NCBI GenBank assembly: GCA_903632075.3
Contig: CAHIKZ030004302.1
Coordinates: 230,001-294,000 of the forward strand
Origin: Acanthosepion pharaonis
Lineage: Eukaryota; Mollusca; Cephalopoda; Sepiida; Sepiidae
Direction of reading: 5' to 3'
Length of the DNA: 64,000 nucleotides
Below the pieces are notes generated by a model. That model saw nothing but the letters and a program-made list of their open reading frames with translations, had not been told where the DNA came from and did no database searches. The position numbers and the translations under genes were made by a program. Shown piece after piece: positions 20,130-32,348 of the stretch; the stretch's first letter is position 1, and every line of letters begins with the position of its first letter.

Positions 20130-22600
20130 CTCAAAAAGAGACGAAATACTCTCTTTATAAATTTTGATATACACTATATGCTAAAAACAATTGCCAAATA
20201 GAAGCGATGATAAACTAACTGTAGAGGCAGTTTCCTATATTTCAGTCTTGTTTCTGCCTTCGCTATGAAATGTTCAATTTACATTCCGAAAACTATTATT
20301 TCCAAATAATTTCGTCTTGTTTCATCACCAGCTATATTTTCAAATTAAAAGTGTCAAAAAGTGTATACTTTCGGAGAACTGTGTGACACATTGCAATATT
20401 CTGGCAGTGATTGCTTTCTAAAAAATACATTAAAAGCAATAAGAAAGACTTTGTGGATTAGTCAGCATTTAAAAATAAAGTAAATGTAAAACTAATGCTA
20501 TTTTTTGTGTAGATCTTATATATAAACAGGGTAGGAAATATTAAAGTTTATGTGAAGTGGTAGTTTAGAAGCAATCTTTTTTTGTTTTAAAGACACGATA
20601 ATAAAAATATTTTTAACGAATATTAATGAGCTTCGTGGTCTTCCATACAGTCATAAAACTCGTTTTATTGTGAGGTCAGAGGTCATAAACATGGGAGATT
20701 ATTTTTATTTAAGGATAACAAAGTGGATATTCGCACCGCCTATGTATGGTAAACAAACAAAACGATTGGTGATAGAATGTTTCAAATATTTATTTTTCTG
20801 AGAATAACTTTCGGTAATTATCCTATGAGGAATAACCATATTCACATTTTATTGTAGCCTCTTCTAATGTACAAATGGCACTGATTTGTTCACATAAAGT
20901 CCGTTTGAAGTTATTATGCAAATGGCATAAACCTCAATAACTTGAAATTGTCTTATGAATATTTTGTCAACCATTAATAAATATATATCAATGAAAAGCT
21001 TTAGATAAATTGTTAGATAATTCCAATATGTTTTATTAAAGTCATTGGATTTATAGAAACTGTAATCTAAACTATTATACAAAACCAGAAAATCCCTTTT
21101 TATTTCAATAACAAGGTAATAAAATCATCAAAACTTGATTAAAACCTATAATAAAACAAATAACAAACATATATGATATGTCTTTGAAGCATTTAATCTT
21201 TATATAGAGATTCTTCTTCTCAATAACAGTCAGCAATAAAGTACCCATTGAATTTGTTAAATTTTACGCTCAGAAAATTCATGGATCACCTTAGATTCAC
21301 GAAAAACAGCATTGTGCATAAATTAAAAAAATCACTTTGAAACTAAGAGTCTGGGATTGCACAAATAAAAGAGTCTTCTACATGAAATCACAATAGTTAG
21401 CACTGTTCAGTTTAACTCCTGCATTGACTTTGAATAACCCAATAATGATTTCGTCGACCATTACAACACATATCATCACAATACCTCCTCCTCGCTGCTT
21501 TCATTTATCGACAAGGACATCTCTATCGGATAAAATCCATACTTGGCTCATCCATGAGGTTCATCATGTGACATCTGTTTCGTCGTTGAAATTTACTTTA
21601 GAAGTCAATTATTATTTAGTTCTTGGCCAAAGACTGATCTTTTATATATTTGCTTTAATAAGACGAATTTGTCGAAGGAATTTCTTTACAGATCCCAGTT
21701 TGTGTAGTATTCTATACAATTTGTCTTTCTTGACTCCCTCAATTTCACTCTTTTCAAAGATTTGGGAGCTGTCTGTTTTCGCTATAAATCTCTTTACTTT
21801 ATTGGTCTATTAGAGGAAAGACATTTTTAAAATATTTTCCTTTGATTGTCAACAACTTTTGTTATTGTTTAATGATCTCTGCGAAGCTCCTTTGATATAT
21901 TAAATGTAGACATTACTTCACGCAATAACTTTGTTATTTTCTGTTTTTCAGAATTTGTTAGATTCTTTTGCAGATTAGCTTAATAACTTCACACAACAGT
22001 TTTTTTTATAATAAATCAAATAACTTAAACAAAAACTTTTGAATTTACCTATAAATGTAATTCAATCATTTTTTTACTGTTTATATTTCTAAGATAAGGT
22101 ATTTTAATTATTTACATCATTTACATTGTTAAGACAGTTGTCCAAATTTTATTGTCTGATCACGATGTTTCGGTCGCTTCAACATGTGATTGGAATTTCA
22201 AACTGAGCTCTATATTTCGACCAGCAGGTTAGATTGTACTCAAGGATTCATTTCCCAGTGTATAAAAGTGTTGAATGGATCATGTGACAACCCAAACAGT
22301 TATGATTTCAATATCTGGCTACAGGAGTGGCGAACAAAAATTTAAGGGTTTAAAATTGACAAACTTTTTATAATTCAAGTTAATAAGTTTTATGTGATTT
22401 ACTCAATAACATCAATCGGGAAGCACATTTATTTTTAAAAAAAATATGTTTTTTTTGTTTTTTTTTTCAAATTAAACACATGGATTATAAGTGTATGCTT
22501 ACCATATAAACGATTCTTTCCTTAGATTATTTTTCAGTTGTTCTGAGAATGACATTACAAAGCGAAACGTTGACAACAATAAAAAGAAAATTAATATCTA
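20130..22600. other. No gene recognised
   Basis: About 2.4 kb of A/T-rich sequence. The longest ORF (21424-21813, plus) has no recognisable domain and a composition like the background. At 22540-22580 a CTGA...GAAACGTTGAC motif resembles retroelement tails, with too many core changes to call a hammerhead. Confidence 0.4.
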
Positions 22601-22609
22601 ACTGTTTTC

Positions 22610-22686
22610 TGTGTAAGACGATTGCCTGACGATTGCGTCTAGCATGAAACACCCTGTCGCCTCTAAGTGTTGACTTCAATGTTCAC

Positions 22687-22690
<4 letters not shown>
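22610..22690 (+). repeat. Hairpin repeat family H, right arm only
   Basis: 'gattgcgtctagcatgaaac' and 'ttgacttcaatgttcacttt' match the right arm at 36347-36408; a TA tract follows. Confidence 0.8.

Positions 22691-22691
<1 letters not shown>

Positions 22692-22743
<52 letters not shown>
22692..22743. repeat. (TA)n microsatellite
   Basis: TA tract between repeat H and a repeat shared with 42957-43060. Confidence 0.97.
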
Positions 22744-22746
<3 letters not shown>

Positions 22747-22750
<4 letters not shown>

Positions 22751-22870
22751 AAAGAGTAAGAAAAGTATGATATATAATCAGTTGTTCTTACTAATTATTT
22801 TTATTTGTACAAAATAGAGCTCAATGCAAATCTACAAACCATAAATATTATAAATTTACTAATTTAAAAA
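22747..22870 (-). repeat. Interspersed repeat family T, copy
   Basis: Shares with 42957-43060, and on the other strand with 35990-36135 and 52380-52460, the block containing 'atcgagcactattt' in complement. All copies adjoin or lie near TA tracts. Confidence 0.65.
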
Positions 22871-22879
22871 TATGGTTCC

Positions 22880-23038
22880 ATCGCTACATAGGAATTAACA
22901 TGTTTCAAAAACAGAAAAGAAACTAAACCTTCAAATTCAATAATAGAATTAAACAGGACTAGGGACTTTAATTTAATTCTATAATTGAATTTGAAGATTT
23001 AGTTTCTGTTTTTAACATAGTAATTCCTGTGTGACGAT
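22880..23038. repeat. Inverted repeat, arms ~70 bp
   Basis: Arms 22880-22953 and 22972-23038 are reverse complements, containing 'caaattcaataatagaatta' on the left. A TA tract follows at 23060. Confidence 0.85.
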
Positions 23039-23057
23039 GTAAGCTTATTTTGAATTA

Positions 23058-23059
<2 letters not shown>

Positions 23060-23107
<48 letters not shown>
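23060..23107. repeat. (TA)n microsatellite
   Basis: Uninterrupted TA tract. Confidence 0.97.
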
Positions 23108-23109
<2 letters not shown>

Positions 23110-24760
23110 AGCTCTCTGTGGATCTATCTTTTTTAATATTTTACATTAAATGAACCTCTTGGATTGTCTTTTCCACTTACTGATTTGATGGCTAAATACT
23201 GCTATAAATTTAATTTCATGAATAATTATTATTGAGGTCTTCACTTGATGGCCCGCAGCCTTAGTATTATCTCAAACATACTGAGTTTCAGCATTATATA
23301 CCAGTCACCGTTCTTAAATTATTGTTTTTTAACAACATATCTTCTCACGAATTTTTAATAATAGTTTGTGAACAAAGGCATGCGCAAATGTTTGAAATTT
23401 TTAATGACTCTGCGCAGTAGCAGACAAATGGCAATCACTCTTTGAAATATTGCTTCTTTTTCCACCATTCCAGATCAAGCAATGTAAAACATTTTAGCAA
23501 TGATGAAAATGTAAACGCTGTTGCAATGCATTAGGAAGAAAACAAGCCACTGCAAAATTGGCTGAAACTATCTCAAGTGATCAAGAAATTCATCTCTTAT
23601 TCAACTCCAATATATTCAGTGTCTGCTGGAGTGTTACTCATTGCATCAAAAGGAACCTTCTGCTTAAGTTGAATTCATAAGGAAGAGACACTGTCATTCA
23701 AGCCCTGTGTATGCAGAACAACGATTTATTTTACACATCTGTTAGAAAGAACATGTTTGAATACATAACAAAATTACGGTTCAACAATGACCGACTTGAT
23801 GATTGACCAGTCTTTCGCTGGATATTAGAAATAGGGATAATTTAGGGCAGGCATCAGGATTATTAGGGCGGCAATCAATGTTCATCCTAGACAGAAATTT
23901 ATGATGTTATAAGTTTTTGTTTTTGGAAAATGTTTCATTCTTTTTTAGACATAATAATACTTGAAGTCATCATGGGAAAAGGGACATACATAGACAAATA
24001 ATACTGTTTTTCTGCCGTGTCATTTGACTAAACTTCTAATACATTCCTTCGTATGTCATTACATTGAATTAAATCATTGTTACGTCTGGTGACAGTCGTT
24101 CTTTTATTTTCCTCCTGTCACTTTAAAACAATTCGTTTTTCATATTTTCATATAATTAGCAACGGTTTAAATATGCCTATTTTCCATATTTCAGCTAAAA
24201 TGAACTTCCGTGTTTTAATACAATCGCAGGTTTTGTAATATTCACTATAAAATTAAGTCTTCCGTTTGGCCAGCATTTGATAAATTTTGTATTATCATTT
24301 CTTCCTTACTCTTATCATTTCATTGATTTGCATTAAATGTTAAAACGCGGTGTACACGTAATAAGTATCTACTTAGAACATCCGGGATATTTTCCATCAT
24401 TAAATCTAAAATAAAAAAAAGACAAGTTAACAAGTCCTCTTTTAAAATCCTTTCTTTCCAAATAATTGTGGGTATCCCTTTATTTCGCGAGATAAAGGCA
24501 TTTCCATGTTTAGCTAAAATTCATTCCTTTCGTAGTGACAATATACTGACCTCACCAAGACTCAGGTGTGAGCGTTATTAAAAGTGATGACGAAACTACA
24601 TGCTCCCTCCTCTTCTGGCTGGGGTCCAAAAGATTTTTGGACGTTCTACAGGGATACGGATACGTCTATTTTTAAAATACTTTCTTTCCAAATGCTTGAA
24701 AACTAGTTAATGCTTTATATGTCCAATTTCCACCTGATTTTAAAATCATTTTAAATTGAA

Positions 24761-24809
<49 letters not shown>

Positions 24810-25205
24810 ATATATATATATATATATATATTTAATTTATATTTTATATTCTTTTCTTTTATATAAAAGAGTTCTATTTTAGATCATTTTAAAACCAGCG
24901 TTTTAATGCACAAAATATACTTTTGACATTAACCTACTAACACACTCTTTCACGCTTTCCGATTCCTCAATAGAAATTCTATATATTTTAAAAGTTATAC
25001 AAGGAGGAGAATCTTACAAATTAATTTAATAATTTATCAATGAAATTAATAAAATAATTTTGTACTGCCGTACTACATATTGTCACATTCTTTTCCAAAA
25101 CAAAGATAGATCTCGAGAACATTCAAATAAAAAGGCACACATTAAAAAAAAACAAAGCAAAAAACTCTAATCTTAAAACTGACATTTAATGTTTAATTAA
25201 ATGAC
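23110..25205. other. No gene recognised
   Basis: Unnamed A/T-rich DNA with a TA tract at 24763-24801 and a smaller one at ~24810-24831. Confidence 0.4.
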
Positions 25206-25206
25206 G

Positions 25207-25210
<4 letters not shown>

Positions 25211-25270
<60 letters not shown>
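25211..25270. repeat. (TA)n microsatellite
   Basis: Uninterrupted TA tract. Confidence 0.97.
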
Positions 25271-25273
<3 letters not shown>

Positions 25274-25401
25274 GTCGTTGGCATAACTCTTGGCTGTTTA
25301 TTGGTGTGCTCATCGACATTTATTTTTCTGAGGACAGGGACATTTATTGGATATGAAAAGATGTCTTCTATTTGTCTTTCGGTGTTTTGAACGATTGGTT
25401 T

Positions 25402-25404
<3 letters not shown>

Positions 25405-25495
<91 letters not shown>

Positions 25496-25504
25496 TGTGT
25501 GTGT
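25405..25504. repeat. (TA)n-(GT)n compound microsatellite
   Basis: TA to 25450, then GT. The same order precedes a copy of the same downstream repeat at 34199-34282. Confidence 0.97.
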
Positions 25505-25506
25505 CA

Positions 25507-25655
25507 CACATTATGATATGTACAAAATCCGACAATTATTTTAAGACATTTTTATGTTTATACATTATTTTTATAGATACAAATATTTAAGTAAATGCTC
25601 CGTTTATAATAAACAGTATTAAACAACATTTACCGGCCTGAATGTCCGAGAAATA
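25507..25655 (+). repeat. Repeat family P, single arm
   Basis: Nearly the same as the left arm of 34283-34530: 'aattattttaagacattttt', then 'atttaagtaaatgctc' and the later 'tgtccgagaaa'. Both follow a (TA)n(GT)n tract. Confidence 0.85.
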
Positions 25656-25739
25656 TATACATTCTTTTTTTACAAATGTGTGACGTCATATCAAGACGAT
25701 TTCATTTCTGTTATTTTTCTGTCCTACATTTTTTCTAGT

Positions 25740-27420
25740 TGATATTCCATACTATGATCATAAGAATTCTGCCAGGAAGTGTTGTAAAAGTCTCGGAGCA
25801 ACTGTACTTCAGATCACCGTTCGATCAAGGCATTGCCTTGGTCGTAGTGAATTGTTTTCTTCTTTGATCTGAGAAGCTTTTTTTATGTTAAAGTTTTGGT
25901 TAGATTCGTTACGGTGGGCAACCAACGTCTTTAACTTACTGTTTTGCAAAATGTCTCATTTTTGTTCATATAATATTTTATTTAGATTCCTTGAGATTTC
26001 TCCTGTGTATATTTTGTGGCAATTAGTACAGGTGATCGAGTAAATACCTCTTTCAAGTTTTAAGCTATTGTTTTGTCTAGCATTGACTAATTCATTTTTT
26101 TGTTTTAAATATAGCAGTAACAAATTTTATGTTTAGTTCAGACAGATTTTTTCCAATTGTAATTGTGATACAGTTCGTTGGTAGTATAATAAACATTTTG
26201 AATCATTGTTTTTGATAGGAGGGGCAAGTTTTCTATTTTGGAATATCTTATGAGTCTTGTTTTGCATTGAATATAAAATAATTAGCGTACTGAAGAAGAT
26301 TTGAAGAGTTTTCAATGTATTTCTCCTCTTAATGAAATATTGATATCTGCAAATGCACTCCGATGATTATACCGGAGTTTATTTTGTTGTTATGATGAAA
26401 ATAGCAATTTATTAGATCGTATTTCTGTTTAATTTTCGGTGGACACAGAGTCTTAAACCGTTGTTAATGCGGTATAGCTTGATATCTAGGAAAGGTAAGG
26501 AATTGTATTCGTTCATTTCATATGTACATTCTATTGTATGTTTGATTTTTCTTTAATTTATCTACTAGGTCAGGTAAATCAGTATCACGAGGATATATTA
26601 ATATAACATCATCAATATATCGGAAATACGTTGGTTGTTTAGGCAAAATATTTGGGAAAGGATGAGATTCTAAGAAGATACATGCCATCATTCTACTAAG
26701 AGGTGATCCCATTGGTAATCCAAATTTTTGTTTGTAAAAATTATCATTAAATGTGAAATAGAAATGACTGGTAATGAGACGGCAGATTTTTACAAAGGGA
26801 GATATTTCCTTCGATTGTGTTAGATGCATTCGTTAGGATTTTAAGCATTTTTCAACTGGGATTTTATATCTAGACTGGCCATGAGATTGTTAGTCATGTA
26901 CATTTCCCGTAGTTTTTCAACTCGGCTGTGTTCTTTATATGAGATGGACTGATTTTACGAGGGAGAGGAGTTAGAATTTTTGTTATGGTTTTCTCAATTT
27001 TCTGGGAGCGTTGCCTAATACTGAGATGATGAGGCTCATCGATATACCTGCTTTATGGGAAAGCGTAACGTTTATGTGTTCTTGGGTGATATTCTCTGAG
27101 TATATACGATGATTTCTTTTTATTTTTAATTAGTTTCCTAATCTCATTTGTTTTAGTAATTATTTTCTAGCCGTTTATTTATTCATATATCCCTTTATTG
27201 TTCTTGATCACAATCCCACCTCCCGTGTCAGGGGGAGTGATGTAGATTTTTTTTTTTTTTTTTTTTGCTAGGTTCCTTAGTGCATTTAGGTGTCTCTGTG
27301 ATAATGTATTTTCCTTGTTGGTTTCTGTTTTAGCAGTGATTATGCATAGAATGTAAGTTTTAGTAAGTTCAAAGTCATTTCTTTATGATTATTCATTATA
27401 GTGTCTACTATGTCATCTTT
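25740..27420 (-). pseudogene. Penelope-like retroelement, decayed, RT plus GIY-YIG
   Basis: Minus-strand order is that of a Penelope-like element. At ~27430-27380 is 'DFLKDDIVDTIMNNHKE', and at ~27240-27195 a 'DTGGGIVIKN' segment like the DKGG block of RT. ORF 26829-26518 carries 'NFYKQKFGLPMGSPLSRMMA' and then 'RYIDDVILIYP', the catalytic YxDD-type block (RYIDDV). The thumb remnant at ~26420-26320 reads 'SGIIIGVHLQI'. At ~26040-25980 'SITCTNCHKIYTGEISRNLN' matches the CxxC plus YIGE-like core of the GIY-YIG nuclease. There are many stops and frameshifts, and a long T run at 27248-27267 breaks the frame. It is not functional. Confidence 0.85.
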
Positions 27421-27643
27421 CAGAAAATCCATAAATGCTGAATTTCAACTCCGCAAAAAGAAAATTTTAACGAAGCTGGAAACAGCTCGAATACAACGAA
27501 TGATAAAACATAAATGGCAAGAAGAACAACAAACTAAGACAAAACTCAACATCATATACCGTAAAAGGAAATGGAAATATATTGGAAGACGTGGCCCAGT
27601 AAAATCTCGAGTAAAAAATCATGAGTATTTAACAAAGGTTTGA
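27401..27643 (+). CDS. Small basic ORF of unknown origin
   Basis: The open frame has an ATG at 27410 and ~77 residues rich in K and R ('RKKKILTKLETARIQRMIKH', 'RKRKWKYIGRRGPVKSR'). No family is recognised. It lies opposite the 5' edge of the Penelope-like remnant, whose own frame is closed beyond ~27430, so it is not simply the shadow of that RT. It may be chance, or the coding part of another element. Confidence 0.2.
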   Translation: MSTMSSFRKSINAEFQLRKKKILTKLETARIQRMIKHKWQEEQQTKTKLNIIYRKRKWKYIGRRGPVKSRVKNHEYLTKV

Positions 27644-27644
27644 G

Positions 27645-28340
27645 TGTTGACTTTTTCGTTACTTATTATTAATTCTCCCATTATTTTAACTGTTTAACTT
27701 TCACGAGTATTTTGCAGACGGATTTTGACAGGTTTACATAAGTATTTAAATGTGTGCTAATAGATATATGAGCTGGAAGAAGTAAGGTCTTTTGATAAGC
27801 ATGTACAGGTATATCCAATATCATTATTCAATCATTTGTTTTGATTGTGAACAGTTCTTAAGGGGCGTGTAAATTAATTAATATTAGAACTCTATAATTT
27901 GTCTCTTGCAGGAAATTTGATATTGTTGACGAAAAGGTTAGCCGTTTTAATTTTTTTTATAATAGATAATTAACTTAATTTTCATGTTGACTGTTTTTTC
28001 TTTCTTAATAATATTTCTCAGGGCAAATTCATCTTGCTTATAATTAACACGTATCTGACTTTTATAGAAATGTTGATAGTATTGTTTCCATCATTATTTT
28101 TAGTGTTGTTGTTAGTTAATTTACAGAGAAATAATCTAATTTGGTCATCTATCGGGTAGTTCGGAAACCGTTATTAACTTGCGCCTGTTCCACACTGCAT
28201 AATAACATTTACGGATTTCCTTTTATAAGGAATTGCATTGCATGACCTAGCATTTCGCATATTTTGTCATGACTTTCACAGCTTCTATAAAGAATATTCA
28301 GGAGAGTGGTTACATAAAAAATAAAACACACACACAAAAA
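27645..28340. other. No gene recognised
   Basis: A/T-rich, with no motif that I can name. Confidence 0.4.
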
Positions 28341-28344
28341 GATT

Positions 28345-28925
28345 CTCTCGCCTATTTTCTCATATGCATTAGTATTTTTAAGCAATTTGCCCCAAGCAAG
28401 ACTGGAGAGCCACTAGTACGCAAGGGTTTATAGAGAGTGAGACCAAAATAAAGAGGGTGTTTGAGGAAAGGATATAGAGAAATACGAGGGTCAATATCAA
28501 GCATCATAAGATGTCGATTGACATTACATTTGAATATTTGAAGATTATAGCATCCGGAAAGCAAATAAGAAGAGAGTTCCACTGTCGGGAAGTCCGAGAG
28601 AAAAAGCTGTTGGAGTAGAAGAGACAATTACATGTTACTGTTTCGTCAATGAAATGGTGCGACCGAGATGCCAATCTAGTAGCACGCTTAAATTCATCCA
28701 ATTGGGGTACTTTTAAAGTAGCTAGCTACTCAGAGCATTTGGCATGAAAATATTTGTAGAAAAGACAGAGGGGAGCCACATTACGTCTGTGAGAAAGTGA
28801 CTCTAGACGAGATGACAGATCAGGATCTATTATTGTTGAGCAGTAATGTAATCTTTTCAATAAACTTAGTGAAAAAAAAATAAGGAAATCCCCATCATAT
28901 GATGTTGGAATAGTTATCATGAATA
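28345..28925 (-). pseudogene. LINE ORF2 C-terminal remnant (CR1/Jockey-like)
   Basis: The minus strand reads 'DPDLSSRLESLSHRRNVAPL' then 'CLFYKYFHAKCSE' (28830-28730). It continues with 'FKRATRLASRSHHFIDE', 'SFFSRTSRQWNSLLICFPDA', and in another frame 'YNLQIFKCNVNRHLM'. Together these are the full terminal block of the RT ORF with a few frameshifts, the best-kept copy of this LINE type in the window. Confidence 0.85.
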
Positions 28926-29299
28926 GGAATGTGTGGAATAATTTATTTCATACTAATGTTCACCGACTACAAAGCCCAATAGACATTCAATGTAGAGGCT
29001 TATTTTCTGGTGTTATATAAGCATAAAATGCAAGATGTGAAGTTCATGGGTTTATGCAAGAAAAGATACCGGTTAACTCTAGATGTGGTCAAGATTGTAA
29101 CTATTGGGAAAACATCCTGTCGGGAGCCTGTTCCACAAAGTATCTGTTCTTGGGACTTAGCTCTTCGGGTGGAACTTACTCTTTACTAATGAAATACAAC
29201 AGGAATTCCATTCATAGTTGTCTTTAGATAGAAATGTTCACTGAACGCAAGCAAAGACAATGTATATGTACTCATATCTTTGAGTAATAATCTAAATCT

Positions 29300-29360
29300 A
29301 TATCTATAAAAGGCAGGGACCCTCCATGACATATACATGTCATGGAGGGTCCCACCGTGA
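29300..29360 (+). repeat. Perfect palindrome, 17-bp arms, in a Helitron-like 5' end
   Basis: Arms 29316-29332 and 29337-29353 (GGGACCCTCCATGACAT and its complement) surround a 4-base loop. The preceding 'A|TCTATATCTATAAAAGG' resembles Helitron 5' termini. Confidence 0.7.
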
Positions 29361-29599
29361 CATCTACAAAGAAAGTTTGATCACTGTGTCGTGCCAGAAG
29401 TTTTTTTCTCATCAGACTCCATCTTGCGCATTTACAAATTTACCATTCGTCCATGAATTGAATACTTTTAGCATATCTGATCTGGTACTCCTGCTACTTA
29501 TTTCGAGGTTTTGACAAAATCCGAAGAAAGATTTCCAGTGTAATCGATCTTGACTTGACATCATGATTTCAGTCAATTTCTCACCATCTGATGTGCCTT

Positions 29600-29965
29600 C
29601 CTTCGGTCTTTTCTACAAAATGCTTATGCATGCTATTCTGACGAGCTTTTGTTTTCCTGGTGCCCAACTACGTGAATTTAAGCATGCTACTTGTTTGGCA
29701 TTTAGGGCCCACCAGTTTATTGTTAAAATAGCTTCTTCTATTCCAACTTCCCGCCTGTGGAAATCCCTGGTAACTAAAATCTTAAAAAATGTGAATACAA
29801 TGTCAATCACTAGCTTCTATTTTCTTGAATCCTGTTCATCTTTTATACTTTTTTTCAATCCTTACTATACCCAGTCATTTCTTTCACTTTCAATCGTTGT
29901 AACCCCCGCTCTCGTACTAATGGCATTCCCGCCTTGCTTGGGGTGAAACATTAAAAAGAAATAAC
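29600..29965 (+). pseudogene. LINE ORF2 C-terminal remnant
   Basis: The plus frame reads 'GAQLREFKHATCLAFRAHQF', 'IPTSRLWKSLV' and, after decay, an untranslated tail 'cgccttgcttggggtgaaac'. It is opposed to the minus-strand copy at 28345-28925. The tail recurs at ~37050-37085 and 46680-46720. Confidence 0.75.
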
Positions 29966-30461
29966 CTTCTCAAAACATTTTCCCTGTTATTTGATTTGTA
30001 TTTGAAGGGTCAGGATTGGGTCAATATTTGCGGATCCTAGTTCACACAGGCACATGCGGCTGTGTCAAGATACGAATGTCTATAAAATTACATAAGCAGA
30101 CTATGTTTTACAGGTTCCTATGACCAAATTATTTAACGAAAAATACTGTGCAATTTATCTATCTATCTATCTACTACACTAAAATCTTTGTTTTGTTCAG
30201 TCTCTTCGCATATCAGTTCATTTATTATTTCTCTCTCTCCCTCAAATGCATATGTGTGTGTGTATGTGTGTTTATATGTGTGTGAGTGTGTGTGTGTTTA
30301 TATTAGAATAAGAATTGTAGCACATACTTATAAATGTAAAATTATATAAGATAATATATGGGAAGTCGGGGACAACATATCTCACTAGGGGAAGAACAGT
30401 GATTTTGTATCAAAATATGACAATCATATACACACAGACACGCACACACAAAACACACACA

Positions 30462-30465
<4 letters not shown>

Positions 30466-30521
<56 letters not shown>
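30466..30521. repeat. (TA)n microsatellite
   Basis: TA tract preceded by irregular CA repeats. Confidence 0.97.
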
Positions 30522-30525
<4 letters not shown>

Positions 30526-30542
30526 CATTTAAGACGACAGGC

Positions 30543-31152
30543 AAGGTACTGTGATTTAAGTTTTTGATCTAATTTTTCCTTGTATTCGAACAAGTGTTTT
30601 GTTTTCGGGACACAGATTGTGTAGAAAATGTACAAATATTCTCTAATTGCGAGCGCCCTAGGTTCTACTTTTAGCCATTATCAAGGACGATTTTATTTTT
30701 TATTTTTAATTGGATGTATGGATTGTGTGTATATTTCTACAGTTAAAAGGATGTTTTATTTACCGAACACAGTTAGCACATTGTGGCCGCGTTCGTAGTT
30801 AATATTAATTAGTGTTTGCTTTTTTATTATTAAGGTTTCCATTATTTTTAATCCATTTTTTTTACATGTGGATGAGGTTATTATGTTTGTATTTTCTACC
30901 AATATGTTTCGGATGGAGTCTGATAAGTTTGTGTGTGTGTGTGTTTGTGTGCTTCAATGGGTTTTAATAGAGATTTAAACACCCAATTAAAAACCGAAAA
31001 TGAAACCATACTTGATATTGGCTAAGTGTGTAGCCGAAACCGCTTGAAATTTGAGAACATATGGACAGTTTCTACACACCATGTGTCCAGAAAAGAAAAC
31101 ACATTTTCGAACACAAGGAAAATTAAATAAAAAGCTTAATCTCAGTACCTTG
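30543..31152. repeat. Inverted repeat, arms ~145 bp
   Basis: Arms 30543-30687 and 31011-31152 are clearly complementary. Each arm read outward carries a 'cttgataatggcta'/'cttgatattggcta' start, an imperfect GGCTA/TAGCC stem and, in the right arm, 'GAAAC'. This resembles opposed retroelement 3' tails with a degraded hammerhead-like motif. Confidence 0.75.
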
Positions 31153-31370
31153 TGTGTTTTCATTTATGAAACATATAAAAATGAAGGACTTCTGTCTAAA
31201 TATACTCTCTCTATATACATACATACTTGAATTTTGACTAATCAAAACAGATACCTGAAATTTTTCAAGTTTCGATTAGTCTGTTTTTGATTAGTTTACT
31301 CTTATGTCCATCGTCTTTTTCATGTTGAATTGAATATGGTCTATGTTAATTATGTTTTATGAATATGTCC

Positions 31371-31412
31371 TGAAGATGGTCTACTAGACCAAAACGTCAG
31401 ACGTTGACATTA
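31371..31412 (+). ncRNA. Hammerhead-like fold, G12 not conserved
   Basis: ATGTC pairs with GACAT around the core (stem I). CTGAAGA is followed by TGGTC-TACTA-GACCA (stem II), then AAA in place of GAA, and ACGT...ACGT (stem III, with a CAG loop). The loss of G12 predicts no activity. Confidence 0.45.
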
Positions 31413-31525
31413 TATTAACATTAAAACGGCATAATTGCATATTAGGATTTTTGTTTGTTTTTTCCGTATATTTTTCTTCATACTGTCGGATCTATATCCA
31501 TATATTTACTTACATACATACATAA

Positions 31526-31640
<115 letters not shown>

Positions 31641-32289
31641 GTTTGGCTAGATTTTTTCTGAATATACAGGTCTGTACAGTGATTACTTAATCCGTTTTGT
31701 AGATTCCTGCTCAAGCAGATTTATGGTTCATATGCAAATAAACTGAGCGTACTTTAGTTGCAACTTTTGGAAGAGGGTGTATAATCTGGCGACATTTACA
31801 TTTGAAAAGTGCCAATATGCTTCAACCCTCGATTCCGTGAAGTCTGTTATACAGTTTTTATAGAATTATATCATTCATATTCTTCGCACTGATCTTCATG
31901 TTAGGCAGCTTAGCCTCTTGAACCCTATCATGACATTTTCGTTGGACAAATCGGTGTTTCATGATCATGTTATCTTCAGCCTATGGGGCTGAACTTTAGA
32001 TATCTACACCCGCTAAGTAGAAATATATTAAAAATATCTAAGCTTAAGAAAAAAAATCCAAAATATATATATATATTGATCCTCTCAAGTATTTCTCGAG
32101 CGTACAGGATGACTCGTAATATTCCTGGTCCTAGTTCAGGAACGTATTATGTTGTATGATAATATACGCATCCAGACACTTGTAGTGATATATGATAAAA
32201 TTTATGTTTCTGTATATTCTAGTCTCTTTCTTTCTTCATAGATTAAATCCATGCTTGAATCTTCCCCCTGTTTTTCATGTTTCCCTGTA

Positions 32290-32290
32290 A

Positions 32291-32347
<57 letters not shown>
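32290..32347. repeat. (TATC)n microsatellite
   Basis: Uninterrupted tetranucleotide array. Confidence 0.98.

Positions 32348-32348
<1 letters not shown>

Noticed and set aside
21424..21813. 129-codon ORF
   Set aside because: No domain, no splice or promoter context, and composition like the background.
22540..22600. CTGAGAA...GCGAAACGTTGAC as a hammerhead
   Set aside because: The CTGANGA core is broken and stem II does not form, though it is probably a retroelement tail.
23500..23830. Weak resemblance to a hAT transposase C-terminus
   Set aside because: Only scattered residues fit; the expected WW and SERxFS motifs are absent.
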